NCBI GenBank assembly: GCA_009363875.1
Contig: CM018685.1
Span: 66,723,933-66,787,932 of the forward strand
Direction: 5' to 3'
From: Mikania micrantha
Taxonomy: Eukaryota; Streptophyta; Magnoliopsida; Asterales; Asteraceae
DNA length: 64,000 bases
The notes under the pieces: model-generated
What the model was told of the DNA's origin: nothing
The model's input: the letters and a program-made list of their open reading frames with translations, nothing else
Databases searched by the model: none
Made by a program: the position numbers and the translations under genes
In this document: positions 56,788-64,000 of the stretch, in pieces
How positions within the stretch are numbered: position 1 is the first letter of the stretch
Layout of the letters: each line of letters starts with the position of its first letter

Positions 56788-57067
56788 AGAGTAAATTGTT
56801 GAAATGATCTATGTGGTTTGTTAATATTTAACTCTTAGTCCCTAAGTTTTATAAATTACTCATATGGTCCCAAACTTTAAACATTTATAACACATACAGT
56901 CTTTAGGCGAGGTTAATTTGGTCATACATGTGAAGGTAATTTGGTGACATAAGGACTGTATGCGTTACAAATAATTAAAGTTTAGGACCATATGAGTAAT
57001 TTATGAAATTTAAGAACCAAGAGTGAAAAACTAGCCAACTACAACGACCATCTTAGTAATTTACTCT
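56788..57067. mobile_element. Foldback MITE, 280 bp
   Basis: The ends AGAGTAAATTGTTGAAATGA and, reversed, AGAGTAAATTACTAAGATGG are inverted, and the inner arms (CCATATGAGTAATTTATGA and its reverse) also pair. The flank TTATTTA occurs on both sides (56781-56787 and 57068-57074). The superfamily is unclear; the length of the TSD (7-9 bp) would suit a Mutator-like or hAT element. Confidence 0.65.
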
Positions 57068-57544
57068 TTATTTAATTATTTACTATTACAATAACAATAT
57101 TTTTATAATTATAGTAATTATTATTACTATTATTATTAATTTTTTTATACTTTAAAAAATTCAAGGTGTTGAGTCTTTTCTTTCATAACTAATGTATGGA
57201 AAATAAAAAAAATCCACCAGGTAGTTTAAATCAATCATCTATCATGTAGCCAAAAATATTCGGATTTTACGGTATATATGTCAATTTAAAATATAATAAA
57301 AGTACACACTAAGCCCTTAAACAAGAAAGAAAGATAATGGACCATACCAAACACTAATTATATATATGGTTGAAGGATCATGAAATCCAATTTTGGGGTG
57401 AGTGGAATTTGTTTCCCACACTCAAGAATAATAATAATAATGATAGGGTCAATGAGATTATGATTACAAGGAATCCTTATTACCCACAAAATAACTAATA
57501 TTATATTTAATTAATCATCTTAAGTTACAAAGATAAATTATCAT

Positions 57545-57750
57545 TTTGTGAATAACGACACCTAAAACGAGATTTTAACTGTTATCTTAGATTTGAGGCT
57601 CTAGACGTACACCCAAACTCACCTTAGAAGAAATCTTACAGCTAAGTAAACCGTTAACCTTAACTCAACAAATAAGTCTTGACCTGAATAAGAATGTAAA
57701 TAACTATTATAGTGAAGCCAATAGGGTAATTATAAGGCTAGAACCCTTTA
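57545..57750 (-). mobile_element. SINE, old copy, with 21-bp TSD
   Basis: The flanks 57524-57544 and 57751-57771 are a 21-bp duplication with one mismatch. The body matches the SINE at 40170-40389 in order (GATTTTAACTGTTATCTTAG, GGTAATTATAAGGCTAG), but its B box is decayed. Same family, older copy. Confidence 0.8.
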
Positions 57751-58077
57751 GTTACAAAGACAAATTATCATGTGATCATGTTTTCAATTTCATTACGGGA
57801 CATTTAAAGCTTACATTTGGAGTTTGTCATATAAAAACAAAAATTAATTGATAATAAAAATTGCTATTTCTCTCATTTAATTCCTAATTTACATTTAAGG
57901 AATATGACATCAACATCAAAATCACTATCAATCTGCAAAAAAGTAAAACCGATACTAATTATATAGAATAAAGTGAATTTTTATTTATTTCAAGCAAAGT
58001 TTCATTTTATAAGAAGAACATTGGTGTACTACCCTTGAGTGGTTGTTGTGAGATTTATCTCCACTCACACTTGCAAG

Positions 58078-58383
58078 TAGAGGTGTTCAAAATATCTGAA
58101 ATTCAAAAAAATTCGATATCTGAAACCCGAAAAAACAACCTGAATTAGAGATTCAGATATTTGGATAGATTTAAATCGGATATCCATTTTCTGAATTCGG
58201 ATAAGATAAGATATCAGATATACAAATTGTAGTTTATTTGGATTGGATATATGAATTCAGTCCGAACAACCCAAATAAACCAGTTTATTCAGGTTTTAGG
58301 GTTATTCAGATCGGATATAATATTTTTCAAATACGAATAATCCGATCCGAATAAATTGTTATGTGACCGGATGAACACCCATA
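58078..58383. mobile_element. hAT-type MITE, 306 bp
   Basis: Ends TAGAGGTGTTCA and, reversed, TATGGGTGTTCA. The 8-bp TSD has one mismatch (CTTGCAAG at 58070-58077 and CTTACAAG at 58384-58391). The interior repeats GGATAT and ATATCC/TCCGAAT words. Confidence 0.82.
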
Positions 58384-58391
58384 CTTACAAG

Positions 58392-58765
58392 AAAACCATA
58401 ACCTTACTCTTAAGGTGTAGTCAAAAGTTTCACCTATGAGCAACGTGTCAAATATCAAACCGGTTGTCTTACGAGTTTGTTATTCAGATTGATTGAACCG
58501 GCCACATAGGATTTAAATGCATGATGATGCGATAAATATTATTAAATTTATACATATAATTTAATATTAAAAAATTAAAAATCATGTTCAACCAGTAAAC
58601 TTCACCAGCCCAAGTTGGGTTCACCGGTCAAACGAGTCTATTCGCTAGTTTATTTAAAAAGCGGCCGAATTAGGTTAATCGGACCGCTTTTTTGTTTGAT
58701 CGGCTGATCTGGTTGTGAAAGCATTGAATGTGAGTAGACCTATGGTTATGGCTTTTTTATTTAGC

Positions 58766-58803
<38 letters not shown>

Positions 58804-59151
58804 TAAATTTAGCTCACAAATCAATATTTATTGGTAAAAGTGATCGTTCAATACCAAATAAAAAACAGGATACCCGAATACAAAACATTAACACAACGAA
58901 AAATATAGCATTAACAGAACATAAAATAAAAATAAAACACAATGCAAATACATACATAATGATAAACGTAACGTTAGAACATGATAAAACGAAAAACATA
59001 ACTATAAAACACTGAAAAAAGACTATTAAAAAATAAATTAATAACACTAAACGACAATGCACACTATTCATCACCGTACGTATATGTAAGATATGTATTT
59101 AAATACATCTTATGCATACTTATATTCTATCGCAAATTAAAGACAACATTC
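58392..59151. other. Gene-free DNA with TA microsatellite
   Basis: Contains a run of about 34 bp of TA at 58768-58801. A patch rich in ACCGG and CGGTC words (58460-58710) may be a further degraded MITE. The 86-codon minus frame at 58814-59074 is low-complexity. Confidence 0.55.
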
Positions 59152-59699
59152 TATGGCTGTAAACGAACCGAACGAACACAAACGAGTCCTTGTTTGTGTT
59201 CGTGTTCGTTCGTTTAACTTTTAACTTGTTCATGAACGGTTCACGAACGCTAACCGAACGAAAATTCATGTTCGTGTTCGTTCATTAAGGAATTTATCTT
59301 GTTCACGAACGGTTCACGAACGCTAACGAACAAATATTTTTTTAAAAATAAAAATCAGCATTCTTAATCTAAAGCATTAGATATAATCATTTATAAATAT
59401 ATTAATTAAAATATTAATAGTATTAAACTAAATATAACTTAAATATTAAGATGTTAAACTAAAAATTAAAAATTTACAATCACATTTACTGAATAAATAT
59501 AATAAATGAACTTAACCAAGCATAAACGAACATATTACTGAAAGTTGACGAACATAAATGAACGGACACGACATCTGTTCATGTTTGTTCATTTAACTAA
59601 ACGAACGGAATTTCTTGTCCGTGTTCGTTCCTTTATTAAACGAACGAACATAAACGAACTTCCCGCCGAGCGGTTCACGAACTATTCGCTGAACGTTTG
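59152..59699. mobile_element. hAT-type MITE, GTTCG family, truncated by an LTR insertion
   Basis: The left end TATGGCTGTAAACGAACCGA and interior copies of GTGTTCGTTCG and CGAACATAAACGAAC match the element at 50253-50870. The right end is missing; the LTR starting at 59700 interrupts it after GAACGTTTG. Confidence 0.75.
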
Positions 59700-61111
59700 T
59701 GTAACATCCGTCAACATAGGACCAGACACGCGAGACCAGGTAAGACCCAATAAGAGTTAGGCCCATTAAGGCCCAACAAGGATTCGATCATATTTCTAGG
59801 CTCAACTAAGGTATTCGGGGCCCAGACAAATCCACATTCATTATTACGTATGTGTCAGAAGGACCATATCATATCATATCAGTTCATGATTTGTAGTTAC
59901 TAAGGAATCTGGTATTACTAGATCTCAAAGAAACATTCATCACATGATGCTTACTCAAATAGATGACCAACCGATTTCATGTTTAGAATCATAACTCGAA
60001 AATGAAGAGAATGAGTGAAAGCGAAATTTCAAAACGAAGCTCCGATTTTAAGATACACCGAATCGAAAATAGCGTTAAATAAGAGGTCAAATATTTTGAA
60101 CTCTTTAAGTCTTGAGATTATGACCATTGGAAAGAGCTCGAAAAATCGTGAACGTAGGCCAAAACCGTGCGCAAAACGGAGTTCGTATGCTCCCGGAATC
60201 GCGAAAACAAAATCGAGTCTAACTAAGGCGGTGGAGGTACGCGAAGAAAACTCTCCGCGGTACGCGACGGATGCAGATGGCGTAAAAATCTGATTTTCTT
60301 GATCAGATTGCTTCCAGAACTCATTTTTTCATTTATTTCGACCTTGTACGACTTTCAGATGACCAAACCTTCATTTTCAGCCCTCAAACTCTATTTTGAA
60401 GCCATCAGAAGCCATAGATCGCACCAGGGATCATATCTACAAGTCTAGATCGTTGTTTTAACCGTAGAAATCCGTCAGATCAGGTAACGGTTCGTTTTAA
60501 CCTTCTAGCTTCATAATTATTGATTAGATCTTGATTTTGAACGTAATGAGATAGTTAGGATTGTTGATTATTGCCTAGATGATGGCTAGGATTGATTATA
60601 AACGAAGAACACGATGTGTTAACGGGTAAATCCTTGTTTTGATCCGTTGTAATGCCCGGTTTTCATGAAATCATAACTATGATTATAATGGTTTAAACCA
60701 TTTGATTGTAACAATGATTGTGATTGCCTTGATCATTTCTTGAAATGCTAGGTTTCATCCAAGTGTTTCAAACTAATGATAAGCATAAAGATAATCATTG
60801 GAATAATGATATGATGTTTATGATAACAATCAGATTAGTACATTGAGCATGGTTATTAAGCCTATTTTAATATCACATTCTCATGTTTCATGATACCTAA
60901 ATGATCAATAACAAGGATTGACTATTCCTAAGCCAGAAATTCATCTAGGAAATCGTTAGTGAAATAATCAACAATCAACATCTATTTGATTAATCCGAAA
61001 ATGTAGTGATTAATCCAGAAAGTCATAAACTCCTTAATAAGAACCTAAATCATTATAGGTTCCTTGTTTATCGCACTTTGTGCAATATTAAGTTAAGGAG
61101 GCTGATTAAGG
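59700..61111 (+). mobile_element. LTR of a chromovirus related to the 9.9-kb element, left part
   Basis: Starts TGTAACATCCGTC. It shares with the 5' LTR of the complete element the blocks CCGTGCGCAAAACGGAGTTC, GCTCCCGGAATCGCGAAA, GTTTTAACCGTAGAAATCCG and TCAGATCAGGTAACGG in the same order. The sequence stops at GATTAAG|G, just where the other LTR has its splice-donor-like GATTAAGGTAAGT. The rest would lie beyond the nested element, outside the window. Confidence 0.8.
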
Positions 61112-62295
61112 TGTCACACCCCGAGCCGGCGGGGTAGGATCGGAGTCCCCGTCGGGCGGAAGGTTCCCGGGGCGCGATATCGGGAGTGATAATCAGGAGT
61201 GATCAGATTGTTACGTTGCACATGATACAAGTGAGAAATGCTAATTAAAAATAGAATTACAAAGTTAAATTACAGCAGTAACATTTATAATTTAACAATG
61301 TAAATCTATTGTAAAACATCAATAAATGACTATCTTGTATTTACACAAGATATACAAAATAATTTATATCATGATGTCTTCAAAAGTATGCAGGTCCAAA
61401 ATACTAGTCTTCTATCTGAAGTCCTAGTCCAAAAGAAATGACTTCCTAATTGACCTGTTCGTCACCTGAGAAGTCATGCAAAAATAAAGGTCAACACATG
61501 GTTGGTGAGTTCATATAGTTTAGTATTTGAAAATGATTTGAAAACGATTTGAACATGATTTGAAAATGATTTGAAACCTCCTTTGGTAAAGACCCTAACC
61601 TCATTAACTTCACATGTAATATCCAAATCGGTATGCTTATATATAGGGCATATGTAGGGTCGAACTTACCGCCCGCCCAGCCAACATCCCACCACATACT
61701 AATTCACATATGACACTGTTGTTAATGATAATTAAGCATTTTTACCCTTAACACAATCCCATATGTACCTCTGTTTATTGTTCCTGTCATTACAATCATT
61801 TGAAATCCCTGTTGATTCCTTAAGTTCATCATACAATATGATCAACCACACAATTGTATAAACAGTTATAAATGCTTAATTAAACAAGTAAATAAACATT
61901 TAATAAAATCTAAGTCCTTATGATTGGGGCCTATGGTCATACTCGAGTAGACTAGTCTGTCAATCTAGGTACTTAGTAGTTAGGGAAACTGTAAATATCC
62001 TCAAACATACGACCTACAAATCAAACGGTCTAGCTAGGACTTCTTGAAATGCAGGATTTTATGTTTCGTCAATGTTTTTGGCGTATGCTATCTCTGATAT
62101 TTCCCAGACATTCCCTTAAAAATGATTTAATGATCGTCTGATTCTGTCACAAGATGTACTTGATGTGTTGATCATAGAATACAAGATTCATTGATCGGTT
62201 GTACACTTGATTCATTGTTCAACAAACACTTGGTTTGTAGAACTTTGAATGTTGTCTTTGCAAAGATTGTTTTGTTTGATGTCTTGAAGTCCCAC

Positions 62296-62460
62296 ACTTG
62301 TTTTGTCAAAATGTTTGATTTGATTTCTTGAATTCACCCACTTGATTTCCCTCAAAATGTTTGATTTGATCCCTTGAATTCCCCCACTTGTTTTGTCAAA
62401 ATGTTTGATTTGATTCCTTGAACTCACACCCTTGTTTTGTCAAAATGTCTAGTTTGATTT
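62296..62460. repeat. Tandem repeats of about 45 bp
   Basis: The word CTTGTTTTGTCAAAATGT(T/C) recurs at 62297, 62387 and 62431, with a variant (ATTTCCCTCAAAATGTTTG) between. Periods are about 44-46 bp. It gives a false 71-codon frame. It sits within the intron-like part of the LTR. Confidence 0.85.
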
Positions 62461-63599
62461 GTTTGAAATGTTTTGACTTGTTGAAAAGTTTAGTTTAACT
62501 TGATTATTCACTTAATATATAAGTGAATCAGTTAATAAACCTGCATAAAATCTTCCTAGACATGGTCTAGGATAACATTTATATATATGTAAAACATATA
62601 AATTTAAAAGCATTTAAGTAAACAATTTAAATAACAGTTTACGCATGCTTCTCAGCCCCGCATTTTAAAACAAAAATGTTTAGAAAAGGGGTAATGAACT
62701 CACCTGTGCTGCTATGTAATTTGATCTAACACAAAATGCGCGCTCCTGTATGTAAGCTAAGTTTCTTCGGTTCCTGAGTTATTTTATAAGAATTCGAATA
62801 TAATAAGTACGCGTAGTAGTCGTTGTGCCTAAGACCTTGAGTCTTGTTGTGTGTGCAACTAAGTGTCTTAGTACTAAGTGTATCTAAGATCTACACTATC
62901 TTAATTACCCTTCTTATGATCCTAATTCCCATGATTAGTTACTAACTTACCTTTAAATTTTAGAAAATTTTGGCAGAGTTTCCTTTGTTTTTAGAGCAAA
63001 TCCAGACAATTATATTGTCTATTTTATAACAAGTTCCCAATCAATCAATTCAAGTAAGTAATTTAAATCAAACAAGTCTTTAAACCTAACATTACAATAC
63101 TTTTATAATCAAGTAAACTTAAAGGAAATCAATGCCATTTATGATTTCAAATTAAACAAAATTTTAGAAAATTTTTTAAATTTAATTACTCGTTTAACAT
63201 TTGATGGACTTAATCAAGTCCCATTGGGCCCATTTAAGCCCAATTGACAATACTTGACTTCTAATTGATTTACCAACTTCTTTTTAATGAAATCTCATTA
63301 CTTGAAGTCTATAATGTTAGACATGTGATGAACTCAATTACATCCCATGCAAAATTTCCAAGTTGTTTATTTCATGCATAGCCTACGTGAATTCCCATGC
63401 ATTCACATAGTGTATTACATGCATGCATGTCCATTATGGGCTTGATTTCTCGTGATACTTAGGTTTTTAAGACCAACTAACATTCCCTAGATCGTTTACA
63501 CTTGTTCTATTGTTCTTAGATCTCCATGCATCATGATAATCTAGGTTTTATAACATTTTGGTCCGAATACTCCTACATGGCAGCGAACCTTGTTGGGTT

Positions 63600-64000
63600 A
63601 GTGACCAAAGGTTCGGCTAACACTTTGAATTCAACGAACCTTTAGGGTTCGGTTCATAGTTCGGCTAAGTTGGCAACATATAGGGTTCGGCTAATAACAG
63701 ATGGTTCGTAGCTATTCAAGTCTGCATGGCCATGGTTCGTTGCATTGTCTTATGGTTCGGTGACTGACTAAGGTTCGGCGAAGAAGAGGTTCGTCGCCAC
63801 AGGGTTCGGCCATTGAGGGTTCGTTCCAAGAGTTCGGTTGGCAGGTTGTCTTCACAGGTTCGTCGCAGTGGGGCAGGGTTCGGCTGCCAGTAAGCCACAG
63901 GTTCGTGACAGGCTCCACAGGGTTCGGCTCCCAGAAGGTTGCAGGGTTCGGCTGCATCGTGGGTTCGCGTAGGGTTCGGCCAGCGAACCTGTCTCCTTCG
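63600..64000. repeat. GGTTCG-rich irregular array
   Basis: GGTTCG occurs 17 times on the plus strand in about 400 bp and its complement CGAACC twice, at irregular spacing (about 15-40 bp). GC content rises sharply relative to the neighbouring DNA. It continues to the window edge. Confidence 0.85.

Larger units (their letters stand above)
61112..64000 (-). mobile_element. Nested LTR, minus orientation, runs off the window
   Basis: The left edge TGTCACACCCCG is the complement of an LTR 3' end. TGTTGACC-type words near 61490 match, inverted, the solo LTR near 34991. On the minus strand there is CACAG|GTGAGT (about 62702) and TTCTCAG|GTGACG (about 61455), again donor- and acceptor-like. It contains a 45-bp tandem array (62296-62450) and a GGTTCG-rich tract. 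The predicted TSD is TAAGG (61107-61111). No pol sequence is reached. Confidence 0.7.

Noticed and set aside
60015..60293. 92-codon plus frame
   Set aside because: Lies in LTR sequence shared with the non-coding part of the complete chromovirus LTR.
62212..62470. Regular spaced repeats that could recall a CRISPR array
   Set aside because: Plant nuclear context, units are tandem without unique spacers, and the region is part of an LTR.

Overview
The window is plant nuclear DNA, AT-rich and repeat-dense. The genes have many exons and GT-AG introns, and they encode plant-type proteins: an ERDJ2/Sec63 homologue, a chloroplast-type PPR protein, a subfamily-XII LRR receptor kinase, a WIYLD-domain protein and an AUX1-type auxin carrier. 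Protein similarity points to a eudicot. An aster-family species is possible from the style of the small repeats, but I cannot prove it from sequence alone.

Layout. 1-2808 is AT-rich without a convincing gene. 2809-6058 (minus) is a ten-exon ERDJ2-like gene with a probable 5'UTR intron and a hAT-type MITE in its promoter (7157-7788). 7932-9579 holds two Helitron-like copies in opposite orientation. 9938-19459 is a complete, young Ty3/Gypsy chromovirus with 2.3-kb LTRs, a 5-bp TSD and one open 1482-codon gag-pol frame. 21088-21915 is a Harbinger-like MITE inside a SINE-like repeat. 22242-24655 (minus) is a PPR gene of the EMB2453/PPR5 type. 26647-29788 (minus) is an LRR receptor kinase. 30961-32239 is a Harbinger-like element that has captured the 5' end of an ARF-GAP (AGD) gene. 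32410-35357 is a 2.9-kb solo LTR. 36484-39924 (minus) is a four-exon WIYLD gene whose 2.5-kb intron holds a palindromic element between TA microsatellites and a LINE relic. 44284-47596 (minus) is an AUX1/LAX gene. From 48.4 kb to the end no gene is seen: SINEs, MITEs, foldback elements, a Helitron-like element and nested LTRs fill the space.

The five intact host genes all lie on the minus strand. They are separate plant transcription units and show no sign of working together. ERDJ2 acts in ER protein import, the PPR protein in chloroplast RNA metabolism, the receptor kinase at the cell surface, the WIYLD protein probably in chromatin or ubiquitin binding, and AUX1 in auxin uptake.

I found no undescribed multi-gene system. 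The most informative material is in the repeats. It includes a set of hAT-type MITEs with verified 8-bp TSDs and terminal motifs reiterated inside them, an intron-like structure shared by several LTRs with variable tandem repeats inside it, a Pack-type gene capture, several insertion nests whose empty sites can be read directly, and a nearly intact chromovirus whose protease active site carries a Tyr beside the catalytic Asp.
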